Shown: positions 1 through 5,433 of the stretch, piece after piece
How positions within the stretch are numbered: position 1 is the first letter of the stretch
Layout: each line of letters opens with the position of its first letter
Source of the DNA: Chloroflexota bacterium
GTDB taxonomy: Bacteria > Chloroflexota > Limnocylindria > Limnocylindrales > CSP1-4
Length of the DNA stretch: 5,433 bases
Assembly: GCA_013695255.1 (NCBI GenBank)
Contig: JACDAV010000217.1
Span: 1-5,433 of the forward strand
Direction of reading: 5' to 3'
Translations under genes and position numbers: made by a program
Notes under the pieces: generated by a model
Databases searched by the model: none
What the model was told of the DNA's origin: nothing
The model's input: only the letters and a program-made list of their open reading frames with translations

Positions 1-1
1 G

Positions 2-370
2 CCGGGTGGCGGCTGGCCCCCCGGGACGCCGCCGCGCCAGCCCGAGACGGTATCGCGCGACTGGACCAGCGGGCGCTCGAGCGTCGGCGGCAGTTACGAC
101 CCCTCGACCATGGGCGCCCCCGAGGGGTTCGGCGCCGCCGGCCCCGCGCCCGGCAATCCATCGGGCAGCACCCTCAACTTCGGCCGCTACGCCGGCTGGT
201 CGCTCGGTGAGATCGCCCGCAGCGACCTCGAATACATCGAGTGGCTGGATCGCATCCCGATCGGGCGCCAGTACCGCGAGGAGGTCGACGCGATCCTTCG
301 CCGGACGGGACGCCGCAGATCCGCCCAGGCGGATGCGACGGAGCGCCGCGGGCCGTTCCGGCGCCGCTAG
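2..370 (+). CDS. C-terminal part of a protein with a conserved 'FGRYAGWSLGEI' module (possible J-domain protein tail); 5' truncated
   Basis: The frame is open from the left edge to a TAG stop and gives 122 residues. The first ~57 are low-complexity (Gly, Pro, Ser, Arg), typical of a disordered linker. Residues ~58-100 form a compact conserved-looking module, LNFGRYAGWSLGEIARSD followed by YIEWLDRIPIGRQYREEVDAIL, then a basic tail. The FG(R/K)Y-G-SL-EI...Y-WL pattern resembles the small C-terminal module found after exonuclease-X-like domains and, from memory, at the C-terminus of some J-domain proteins in high-GC Chloroflexota-like genomes. The N-terminal domain lies outside the window, so no function can be assigned. 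An internal ATG at 110 has no Shine-Dalgarno sequence, and the upstream linker reads like protein (RDWTSGRSSVGGSYDPST), so I treat the gene as continuing from beyond the edge and not as an 86-residue protein. It converges on the antiporter gene, and the stops overlap. Confidence 0.7.
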   Translation, partial: PGGGWPPGTPPRQPETVSRDWTSGRSSVGGSYDPSTMGAPEGFGAAGPAPGNPSGSTLNFGRYAGWSLGEIARSDLEYIEWLDRIPIGRQYREEVDAILRRTGRRRSAQADATERRGPFRRR

Positions 371-1647
371 GTCGGTCCCTCACCCGGCTCGATCGCCTGC
401 TGCCCTCGCGCGTCGCCGGACTGCGCGGTCCGTCGCTCTTCCAGTGCCCGTGGGACAGCCCAGGTCAGCAGGTACGGGGCCACGACGGTGGTCAGCACGA
501 CCGCGACGAGGACGGCGCCGAAGGTGCCGGCCCCCAGCAGGCCCGCAGTCAGCCCCAGGTTCGCGATCACGATGCCGACCTCGCCCCGCGGCACCATCCC
601 GAACCCGACGGCGACTGAACCCCATCGACCGATGGACCGCGCCCCGATCAGCCCGCCCAGCGACTTCGTGACGATGCCGACCAGTGCGAGGACGATCGCG
701 AGCATCGCCACGGACGGGTCGAGCAATGCACCGAGATCGAGCTGAGCGCCCGTGACGGCGAAGAAGAAGGGCGTGAAGATCGAGGCGAGCGGCCGGATCT
801 CGTGCTCGAGCTCGTCGCGCGCCGCGGTCTCCGCCACGATCAGCCCCGCCAGGAACGCACCGATGATCGCCGCCAGCCCGATGAGCGACGACAGCAGGGC
901 GAGGGCGAGCATCAGCAAGAACGCCGGCACCAGCGGCGTGTCCGCGAACAGTGGCCAGGTGAACGCTTCGCGCGACAGACCTCGCGCACGCCGCGCGACC
1001 GCGAACCCGAGGCCGACGAGGCCGAACGCAGAAACGGCGATCAACAGGGTGGACTCGGACAGATCGCCGACCGCAAGCCCGGAAACGATGCCGATCAGGA
1101 TCAGGGCCAGCACGTCATCGATGACCGCGGCACCCAGCACGACGCGCGCGAAGGCCCGGTTGAGGACGCCCATGTCGGCCAGGACCCGGCTCGTGATGCC
1201 GATGCTGGTGGCCGCCAGGGCCAGCCCGATGAACGCGGCCGTCCCGAAGGGTTCGCCGACGAGAAGGCCCACGCCGATCCCGGCAGCGATCGGGAGGACC
1301 ATCGCGACGAGCGCCGTCATGACGGCGGGCCGGCCGACGGCGAGGAGATCGTCCGTCCGCACCTCCAGGCCCACCGCGAAGAGCAGGATGACGACGCCGA
1401 TCTCCGAGAAGACGAGCGTGCCCTCCCCGATCTGGATGAGCCCGAGCGCGAACGGTCCCACCGCGAAGCCGCCCAGCAGCTCCCCGACGACCGCCGGCTG
1501 ACCGAGGCGTCGAGCAAGCTCCTCGCCGGCCTTGGCGGCCATCAGCAGGACGAAGAGGGCGACGAGGACGTCGATCGGCGCGTTCGCCGCCCCGAGCGTC
1601 GGCGAGACCGGGCCCGGCGGCACCAGCGATGCCACGAGGGGGCTCAC
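367..1647 (-). CDS. CPA2-family cation:proton antiporter (Na_H_Exchanger domain)
   Basis: Integral membrane antiporter, predicted to exchange Na+ or K+ for H+ across the cytoplasmic membrane. The protein has 426 residues, almost all in hydrophobic helices starting near residue 25. Family hallmarks are visible in order: GQPAVVGELLGGFAVGP (49-65), ILLFAVGLEV (87-96), GAAVIDDVLAL (172-182), IIGAFLAGLIVAE (261-273) and GMVPRGEVGIVIANLG (350-365). The Asp pair D177-D178 matches the ion-binding pair of electrogenic CPA2 exchangers such as NapA, and K328 sits where NapA-type proteins carry a helix-10 lysine. The ion itself cannot be read from sequence. There is no C-terminal RCK/TrkA domain of the Kef type, only a polar tail of ~25 residues. 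The start is a GTG overlapping the upstream gene's TGA as GTGA. No Shine-Dalgarno is evident, so translation is probably coupled. The frame stays open further upstream, but that part is Arg/His-rich and lies over the neighbouring gene, so I exclude it. GTG at 1635 is an alternative start. Confidence 0.92.
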   Translation of the reverse strand: MSPLVASLVPPGPVSPTLGAANAPIDVLVALFVLLMAAKAGEELARRLGQPAVVGELLGGFAVGPFALGLIQIGEGTLVFSEIGVVILLFAVGLEVRTDDLLAVGRPAVMTALVAMVLPIAAGIGVGLLVGEPFGTAAFIGLALAATSIGITSRVLADMGVLNRAFARVVLGAAVIDDVLALILIGIVSGLAVGDLSESTLLIAVSAFGLVGLGFAVARRARGLSREAFTWPLFADTPLVPAFLLMLALALLSSLIGLAAIIGAFLAGLIVAETAARDELEHEIRPLASIFTPFFFAVTGAQLDLGALLDPSVAMLAIVLALVGIVTKSLGGLIGARSIGRWGSVAVGFGMVPRGEVGIVIANLGLTAGLLGAGTFGAVLVAVVLTTVVAPYLLTWAVPRALEERRTAQSGDARGQQAIEPGEGPT

Positions 1648-2909
1648 GACAGGTACCGGAGCCAGATGTACGCGGTCGAGATGAGCAGGCTCTCGAGCAC
1701 GACCACGGATCCGTAGCGGAGGAACGTTCGGAACGCGATCGGGTGCCCGGCGCGAGCGGCGAGGTTCGCCACCACGACATTGGCGCTCGCACCGATGATC
1801 GTCGCGTTGCCGCCGAAGTCGGCTCCCAGCGCGAGGGACCACCACAGCGGCTCGAGCGGCACGCCGCTGTCGCCCAGCCGCTGGACGAGCGGGATCATCG
1901 TGGCGGTGTAGGGAATGTTGTCGACCAGCGCCGAGGCGATCGCACTGACCCACAACAGCCCGATGGCGGTGACGGCCAAGTCGCCGCCGGTCAGGGCGAA
2001 GAGGGCATCCGCCAGGCCTTCGATGATCCCGACGTGGACGATCCCCTCGACGAGCATGAAGAGCCCGATGAAGAAGAACAGGGTCGGCCACTCGATCTCG
2101 CGAAGCACCTTCTCCGGCTCTGCGCGCGCGAGCAGCATCAACACCGTGGCGCCGAGCAGTGCGATCGTCGCCGGCTCGAACCCGAGCAGGCCGTGCGCCA
2201 GGAAGCCGCCGATCGTGGCCAGGATGACGGCGACGCTGAGCCGCAGCAGCCTGGGGTCAGAGATGACCTCGTTCTCGTTGAGCCCGAGGACCGTCTCGCG
2301 GACGTCTGCGTGGACCTCGAGGTCGCCCCGGAACAGCCACCGGACCGTGACGAGGAAGGCGAGGAACACGAGGACGGCCGGCGGCGCCATGTTGCCGAGG
2401 AATGCGGCGAAGTCCAGGCCGGCGGCCGAGCCGATGAGGATGTTCGGGGGATCCCCGATCAGCGTCGCGGTTCCGCCGATGTTCGAGGCCAGGATCTGGC
2501 TGATCAGGAACGGCAGCGGGGAGACTCGCAGCACCGTGGCGATGTAGAGCGTGACCGGCGCGACCAGCACGACGGTCGTCACGTTGTCCAGGAGCGCGCT
2601 GAGCACGGCGGTCACGACGCTCAGCACGAGCATCAGGCGGAGCGGCTCTCCGCCGGCGATCTTGACCGATCGGATCGCGATCCACTGGAAGAACCCGGTC
2701 TGCCGGAGGATGCCGGCGAGAGCCATCATCCCGGCCAGCAGAAAGATCACGTTGAAGTCGATGGCCGCGAACGCTTCTTCCTGGTCGACGATGCCGAGCA
2801 CGATCATCGCCAGGCCGCCGAGCATCGCCAGGATCGTCTTGTCGATTCGGTCGGAAGCGATCAGCGCGTACGTGACGAGAAAGATCGCCGCGGCGAGGAA
2901 CGGGTCCAT
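1644..2909 (-). CDS. ArsB/NhaD-type (ion transporter superfamily) membrane permease, probable Na+/H+ antiporter
   Basis: A 421-residue membrane protein with about 10-12 hydrophobic segments, the usual length for ArsB/NhaD permeases. Two halves carry matching motifs, as expected of the inverted-repeat fold of this superfamily. Half one has ALLDNVTTVVLVAPV (105-119) and SNIGGTATLIGDPPNILIG (142-160). Half two has ALVDNIPYTATMIPL (327-341) and ADFGGNATIIGASANVVV (363-380). The DN-x-x-T and GG-AT-IG-x-x-x-N elements form the substrate site in relatives. A charged cytoplasmic loop (about 190-222) separates the halves. Family members move Na+/H+, arsenite or carboxylates. No ars genes are adjacent and the next gene is another cation antiporter, so Na+/H+ exchange is favoured over arsenite, by context only. 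The ATG start follows a GAGG Shine-Dalgarno (2914-2917) that overlaps the TGA of the upstream CBS gene; the intergenic gap is 6 bases. The 3' end overlaps the downstream GTG by 4 bases. Confidence 0.92.
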   Translation of the reverse strand: MDPFLAAAIFLVTYALIASDRIDKTILAMLGGLAMIVLGIVDQEEAFAAIDFNVIFLLAGMMALAGILRQTGFFQWIAIRSVKIAGGEPLRLMLVLSVVTAVLSALLDNVTTVVLVAPVTLYIATVLRVSPLPFLISQILASNIGGTATLIGDPPNILIGSAAGLDFAAFLGNMAPPAVLVFLAFLVTVRWLFRGDLEVHADVRETVLGLNENEVISDPRLLRLSVAVILATIGGFLAHGLLGFEPATIALLGATVLMLLARAEPEKVLREIEWPTLFFFIGLFMLVEGIVHVGIIEGLADALFALTGGDLAVTAIGLLWVSAIASALVDNIPYTATMIPLVQRLGDSGVPLEPLWWSLALGADFGGNATIIGASANVVVANLAARAGHPIAFRTFLRYGSVVVLESLLISTAYIWLRYLS

Positions 2910-2915
2910 CGCGCC

Positions 2916-3467
2916 TCAGGCGCCCGGCGGGGCCGGCGGGTCGACCACCTGCTTGCGGGCACCGACATCGGGATGATCCACGTCCGCCTCCAGCGCGTCC
3001 ACGTAGCGGACGGCCAGCTCGAGCAGGTCGAGATAGCCGGCGGGCCGGCCCTCGGCGTCGACGACGTACAGACCGGACAGGCGGCGCGTATGCATCACCT
3101 GGAAGGCCTCCCCGATCGTCGCCTGCGGCGCGATCGTCGCGGGTGGGACCATCACATCGCCGACGGTCCGCGCCTCGACCTGATGCCCGAAGCGGGCCAC
3201 GTCGGCGACGTCGTTGATCCCGGCCAGCAGCGCTTCCGGTGCGACGCGGGCGACGACGGCTTCTGCCACGCCGACGATCGGCAGCACGCCCACGATCCGT
3301 CCCTGACCGTCGACGACACCGATCAGCCGGGTGGCCGGCTGCGCGCTCGCACGCCGGAGGGTGGCGAGCAGATCGTCGTCGACGTTGGCCAGCAGGGGCT
3401 CGATGGCCAGCAGCTGCTGGCAGGCCGCGACCGAGGTCTGACGTGCTAGACGGACGCCACTCGTCAC
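2916..3467 (-). CDS. CBS-domain-pair protein, putative regulator of the downstream antiporters
   Basis: A soluble protein of 183 residues made largely of two CBS repeats. Repeat one is about residues 20-75 (core TRLIGVVDGQGRIVGVLPI, 46-64). Repeat two is about 103-157, beginning VGDVMVPPATIAPQATIGEA, with the core LSGLYVVDAEGRPAGYLDL (130-148). Paired CBS motifs (Bateman modules) commonly bind adenine nucleotides and control attached or partner proteins, including channels and transporters. There is no catalytic or membrane domain here. It is the first gene of an operon with two antiporters, so a role in sensing energy or ion state for them is plausible but inferred. The GTG start at 3467 is chosen because the protein-like sequence begins there and a GGAG lies 3 bases upstream, which is unusually close. 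The frame is open up to an ATG at 3653, but that 62-residue extension is Arg-rich and covers both parS sites, so I reject it. Function is moderately sure, the exact start less so. Confidence 0.82.
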   Translation of the reverse strand: MTSGVRLARQTSVAACQQLLAIEPLLANVDDDLLATLRRASAQPATRLIGVVDGQGRIVGVLPIVGVAEAVVARVAPEALLAGINDVADVARFGHQVEARTVGDVMVPPATIAPQATIGEAFQVMHTRRLSGLYVVDAEGRPAGYLDLLELAVRYVDALEADVDHPDVGARKQVVDPPAPPGA

Positions 3468-3595
3468 CCGCTCCGCTCGTCGTCGGCCGCGACCACCGAC
3501 GACGCGGCGACCGCGTCCCTCGACTCGATCGGTGCCCCTCGCAACATAGAGGTGCTCACGCGACCAGTGTATCTGCACGGCGGCACATCGAGAGC

Positions 3596-3611
3596 CGTTC
3601 CACGTGAAACA
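3596..3611. promoter_or_regulatory. parS: parS site 1 (ParB binding, centromere-like)
   Basis: CGTTCCACGTGAAACA matches the well-known bacterial parS consensus TGTTNCACGTGAAACA at every specified position except the first (C for T). ParB clamps load here using CTP and then slide onto flanking DNA. It lies 184 bases upstream of parA and 129 bases upstream of the divergent CBS gene start. Confidence 0.93.
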
Positions 3612-3652
3612 TCGCGGCAGTGGCCTACACCCGCGCCGATCGCGGGGCCGCA

Positions 3653-3668
3653 TGTTTCACGTGAAACG
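3653..3668. promoter_or_regulatory. parS: parS site 2 (ParB binding, centromere-like)
   Basis: TGTTTCACGTGAAACG matches the parS consensus TGTTNCACGTGAAACA at every specified position except the last (G for A). Read on the minus strand it is CGTTTCACGTGAAACA, so it carries the same outer deviation as site 1 in inverted orientation. The two palindrome centres are 57 bases apart, and the 41-base spacer contains nothing else recognisable. Confidence 0.95.
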
Positions 3669-3736
3669 ACCATGTGCCCCGATAAGTCGCGGTGCATGGC
3701 ATTCCCGCAGACTGGGGCAGGAGGAGCAGTCCAGGA

Positions 3737-3745
3737 TGGTAGAAT
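3737..3745 (+). promoter_or_regulatory. Candidate extended -10 promoter element for parAB
   Basis: TGGTAGAAT fits an extended -10 (TGn followed by TAGAAT, 5 of 6 to TATAAT). It is one of the few AT-leaning spots in the gap. There is no good -35 at the usual distance, which extended -10 promoters can tolerate. Transcription would start near 3752, leaving a leader of about 28 bases before the parA GTG. It lies about 70 bases downstream of parS site 2, so ParB spreading could affect it. Confidence 0.45.
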
Positions 3746-3769
3746 CGTGTTCGTGACCCTGTCCCCAGC

Positions 3770-3773
3770 GAGG
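3770..3773 (+). promoter_or_regulatory. Ribosome binding site of parA
   Basis: GAGG sits 6 bases before the GTG at 3780. An in-frame TGA occupies 3777-3779 directly before that GTG, so no upstream start is possible, and the Walker A motif begins only ten residues in. Together these fix the parA start. Confidence 0.7.
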
Positions 3774-3779
3774 CCCTGA

Positions 3780-4601
3780 GTGGGCCAGACGATCGCCTGC
3801 GCCAACCAGAAGGGCGGCGTCGGCAAGACCACAACCGTGGTCAACCTGGCGACCTGTCTCGCGCTCGCCGGCGAGCACGTCCTCGTCATCGACCTCGACC
3901 CGCAGGGCAACGCGACGAGCGGCCTGGGGATCAACCGGCGCGGTTCTGAGTTCTCGGTCTACGACGCGGTCGTCGACTTGACGGACCTGTCGTCCCTGAT
4001 CATCGCCACGCAGGTGCCCGGTCTGTCGCTGGTGCCCTCCTCCATCGCGCTCGCGGGGGCGGAGGTGGAGCTCGCCCCGGTGGAGCAGCGGGAACGCCGG
4101 CTCGCGAAAGCGCTCAGGAGTGCGCCCGCCGAGTTCGAATACGTGCTCCTCGACTGTCCCCCGTCGCTGGGACTGCTGACCGTCAATGCGCTGACCGCTG
4201 CGGACTCGGTCCTCATTCCGATCCAGTCGGAGTACTACGCCCTGGAAGGCCTGGCTCAGCTGATCGCGACGATCCACCTGGTTCGGGACCATCTCAATCC
4301 CCGGCTCGAGATCAAGGGCGTGGTGATGACGATGTACGACGCCCGGACCAACCTCTCGGCAGACGTCGCGGCCGAGGTCCGCCGTCACCTCGGCGATGCC
4401 GTGTTCGAGACGATCGTGCCGCGGAGCGTCCGGCTGTCCGAGGCCCCCAGCCATGGACTGCCGGTCGAGCTCTACCGGCCCGACTCCCCGGGGGCGATGG
4501 CCTACCGGCGGCTTGCCGCCGAGCTCCGGGAGCGCGACGGGCATGGCCTCGCCGTACGGCCCCCGGTGGCGACCGAGTCGAGGGAGGCCGTCCCGGCATG
4601 A
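3780..4601 (+). CDS. parA: Chromosome partitioning ATPase ParA (Soj-type)
   Basis: Cytoplasmic P-loop ATPase of the ParA/MinD superfamily that works with ParB-parS to segregate newly replicated origins; in relatives such as Bacillus Soj it also influences DnaA. The 273 residues have the usual family length. Visible motifs are the deviant Walker A KGGVGKTTT (11-19, signature lysine K11 and P-loop lysine K16), switch I/A' VLVIDLDPQGNATSGLG (34-50, with D40), and Walker B YVLLDCPPSLGLLTVNAL (121-138, with D125). A late conserved stretch, VPRSVRLSEAPSHGLPV, is typical of chromosomal Soj proteins. There is no N-terminal helix-turn-helix of the kind found in P1-type plasmid ParA, which argues for a chromosomal, not plasmid, system. 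The start is GTG. The gene overlaps parB by 4 bases, so the two are co-transcribed and probably translationally coupled. A polar tail of ~25 residues after the ATPase fold is likely flexible. Confidence 0.97.
   Translation: MGQTIACANQKGGVGKTTTVVNLATCLALAGEHVLVIDLDPQGNATSGLGINRRGSEFSVYDAVVDLTDLSSLIIATQVPGLSLVPSSIALAGAEVELAPVEQRERRLAKALRSAPAEFEYVLLDCPPSLGLLTVNALTAADSVLIPIQSEYYALEGLAQLIATIHLVRDHLNPRLEIKGVVMTMYDARTNLSADVAAEVRRHLGDAVFETIVPRSVRLSEAPSHGLPVELYRPDSPGAMAYRRLAAELRERDGHGLAVRPPVATESREAVPA
4581..4587 (+). promoter_or_regulatory. Ribosome binding site of parB, inside the parA 3' end
   Basis: AGGGAGG, a strong Shine-Dalgarno match, lies 10 bases before the parB ATG and within the last parA codons. 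It supports the ATG at 4598 and independent initiation in addition to coupling through the ATGA overlap. Confidence 0.7.
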
Positions 4602-5433
4602 CGATTCGACCCGACCGGCAGGCAGGGCTCGGCCGCGGCCTCGCCGCGCTGATCCCCCAGCGGTCCGTTGGGCAGGGCACGACCGAGATCCCGATCGCGC
4701 GAATCCGTGCCAACCCCTGGCAACCGCGCCGGCGGATCGACGAGGCCACCCTGGAATCGCTGACGGCAAGCATCGCCGAACACGGCGTCATCCAGCCGGT
4801 CCTCGTCACGGAGCTGCTGGACGGGTACCAGCTGGTGGCGGGAGAGCGCCGGCTCCGGGCCGCACAACTCGCCGGTCTGGAGCGCATCCCGGCCGTCGTC
4901 CGGCAGCTTGCCGACCGCGAACAGCTCGAGCTGGCCCTGGTGGAGAACGTCCAGCGTTCGGACCTTGGGCCGATCGAGGAGGCGAATGCCTACCGCCAGC
5001 TGATCGAGGAGTTCGAGCTCAGCCAGGAGGCCGTCGCGACCCGCGTCGGGCGGGCGCGGTCGACGATCGCGAACACGCTTCGACTCCTCGAGCTGGCTCC
5101 GTCGATCCAGGACGCCCTCTCGGACGGCCGCCTGACCGAGGGACACGGACGGGCCCTCATCGGGTTGCCGCCGGAGATGCAGGCGCGACTGCTGGACTCG
5201 ATCGTGGGCCAGGCGCTGTCCGTGCGCCAGACGGAGGAGCTCGTTCGGCGACTTCGTGAGCCGAAGCCGACGGCGCTCGATCGAGCGCGACCTGCCGCTG
5301 ACTCCAATCTGGAGCGGGTGGAAGAGGATCTCCGCCGCTCACTGGGAACGAAGGTCAGCCTGGCCCGGACGCGCCGCGGCGGTCGGATCGTGATCGAGTA
5401 CTACGGCAACGACGAGTTCGAGCGTCTCTACGA
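4598..5433 (+). CDS. parB: Chromosome partitioning protein ParB (Spo0J-type), 3' truncated by window edge
   Basis: CTP-dependent DNA-sliding clamp that loads at parS and nucleates the partition complex; partner of the upstream ParA. The window gives 278 residues with no stop. Order: an N-terminal GLGRGLAALIP (10-20), where relatives contact ParA; the ParB/Srx nuclease-like CTP domain with IPIARIRANPWQPRR (31-45), GVIQPVLV (63-70), GERRLRAA (82-89, the CTP-binding GERR motif) and ENVQRSDLGPIEEA (116-129, ENxQR); a helix-turn-helix at about 141-166 (LSQEAVATRVGRARSTIANTLRLLEL); the linker domain to about 220; a short polar hinge; and a C-terminal dimerisation domain from about 237, ending at IVIEYYGNDEFERLY. 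Family members usually run 280-300 residues, so only a handful are likely missing. The ATG overlaps the parA TGA as ATGA. All key motifs are intact and the parS sites nearby match its expected target. Confidence 0.97.
   Translation, partial: MTIRPDRQAGLGRGLAALIPQRSVGQGTTEIPIARIRANPWQPRRRIDEATLESLTASIAEHGVIQPVLVTELLDGYQLVAGERRLRAAQLAGLERIPAVVRQLADREQLELALVENVQRSDLGPIEEANAYRQLIEEFELSQEAVATRVGRARSTIANTLRLLELAPSIQDALSDGRLTEGHGRALIGLPPEMQARLLDSIVGQALSVRQTEELVRRLREPKPTALDRARPAADSNLERVEEDLRRSLGTKVSLARTRRGGRIVIEYYGNDEFERLY

Larger units (their letters stand above)
3468..3779. other. Divergent intergenic region carrying the parS centromere and parAB promoter
   Basis: This 312-base stretch separates the leftward CBS/antiporter operon from the rightward parAB operon. 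It contains two parS sites (3596-3611 and 3653-3668), an extended -10 element (3737-3745) and the parA ribosome binding site. Frames are open here on both strands, but they run through the palindromic parS sites and give low-quality Arg/Pro-rich peptides, so I see no convincing gene. On the minus strand, TACACT at 3571-3566 is a weak -10 candidate for the CBS operon, with no recognisable -35 element. A 27-codon minus-strand reading frame (3547-3464) ends in a GTGA overlap with the CBS start; its coding status is uncertain. Confidence 0.8.

Noticed and set aside
110..370. An independent 86-residue protein starting at ATG 110
   Set aside because: No ribosome binding site precedes it, and the same frame is open with plausible linker sequence to the left edge, so a truncated longer gene is more likely.
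802..1716. A 304-codon + strand open frame opposite the CPA2 antiporter
   Set aside because: Same charged, low-complexity antisense composition, with no recognisable domain; the antiporter on the other strand is unambiguous.
1648..2091. Upstream extension of the CPA2 antiporter frame to an ATG at 2091
   Set aside because: The 148-residue extension is Arg/His/Pro-rich and lies over the conserved second half of the ArsB/NhaD gene in another frame. The GTGA overlap start at 1647 is far more likely.
1644..2909. Arsenite efflux pump (arsB) annotation
   Set aside because: The fold fits, but there are no arsR, arsC or arsA neighbours, and the partner gene is a cation/proton antiporter. Substrate cannot be settled from motifs alone, so I kept the general family call.
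1629..3449. A 606-codon + strand open frame antisense to the transporter operon
   Set aside because: It is extremely rich in Asp, Glu, Arg, Gln and His, as expected when hydrophobic membrane-protein codons are read on the opposite strand in high-GC DNA. The minus-strand frames carry clear family motifs, so this is a shadow.
3468..3653. Extension of the CBS protein to an ATG at 3653
   Set aside because: It would encode 62 Arg-rich residues running through both parS sites, with no homology-like pattern.
3552..3779. A 75-codon + strand frame between the two operons
   Set aside because: It reads through both parS palindromes (giving the repeated 'RET' peptides) and the parAB promoter, and has no domain-like pattern.
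3657..4769. A 370-codon minus-strand frame antisense to parA and the parB start
   Set aside because: Charged shadow composition; parA and parB on the + strand have complete catalytic motifs.
4396..5259. A 287-codon + strand frame overlapping parA and parB
   Set aside because: Pro/Arg/Gly-rich out-of-frame reading; the parB frame from 4598 carries all ParB motifs and simply has no stop before the window edge.

Overview
The window is high-GC, gene-dense bacterial chromosome. It holds four complete protein genes and two cut off by the window edges. There are no RNA genes, insertion sequences or CRISPR repeats that I can see. The anchor is a chromosomal partition locus: parA (Soj-type) and parB (Spo0J-type) on the + strand, preceded by two near-perfect parS sites. 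Chromosomal parABS loci usually lie close to the replication origin, so this is probably an origin-proximal segment. The GC content, GTG starts and style of the proteins would fit Chloroflexota (for example a Limnocylindria-like lineage) or an actinobacterium. That placement is an inference from general appearance, not from a marker gene.

Layout. Bases 2-370 (+) are the 3' end of a gene with a low-complexity Gly/Pro/Ser linker and a conserved C-terminal 'FGRYAGWSLGEI...' module, possibly the tail of a J-domain protein. Bases 367-3467 (-) are a compact three-gene operon read leftwards. Its genes are a small soluble protein with paired CBS domains, a 421-residue ArsB/NhaD-type ion transporter, and a 426-residue CPA2-type Na+(K+)/H+ antiporter. 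The first gap is 6 bases and the second junction is a 4-base GTGA overlap. The operon converges on the leftmost gene, and the two stop codons interleave in a single CTAG. Bases 3468-3779 are the divergent intergenic region with both parS sites, an extended -10 element and a ribosome binding site for parA. Bases 3780-4601 are parA, and parB starts at 4598 in an ATGA overlap and runs off the right edge with only a few residues likely missing.

How the genes fit together. ParB should load on the parS pair just upstream of its own operon and spread in both directions, over the divergent transporter operon as well as parAB. ParA is the partner ATPase. The transporter operon looks like a cation/pH homeostasis unit: two unrelated antiporter folds encoded back to back, with a CBS protein that may sense a nucleotide and modulate one or both. 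The CBS-antiporter link rests on operon structure only. I see no clearly new system; the CBS plus twin-antiporter operon beside parS is the part most worth a second look.
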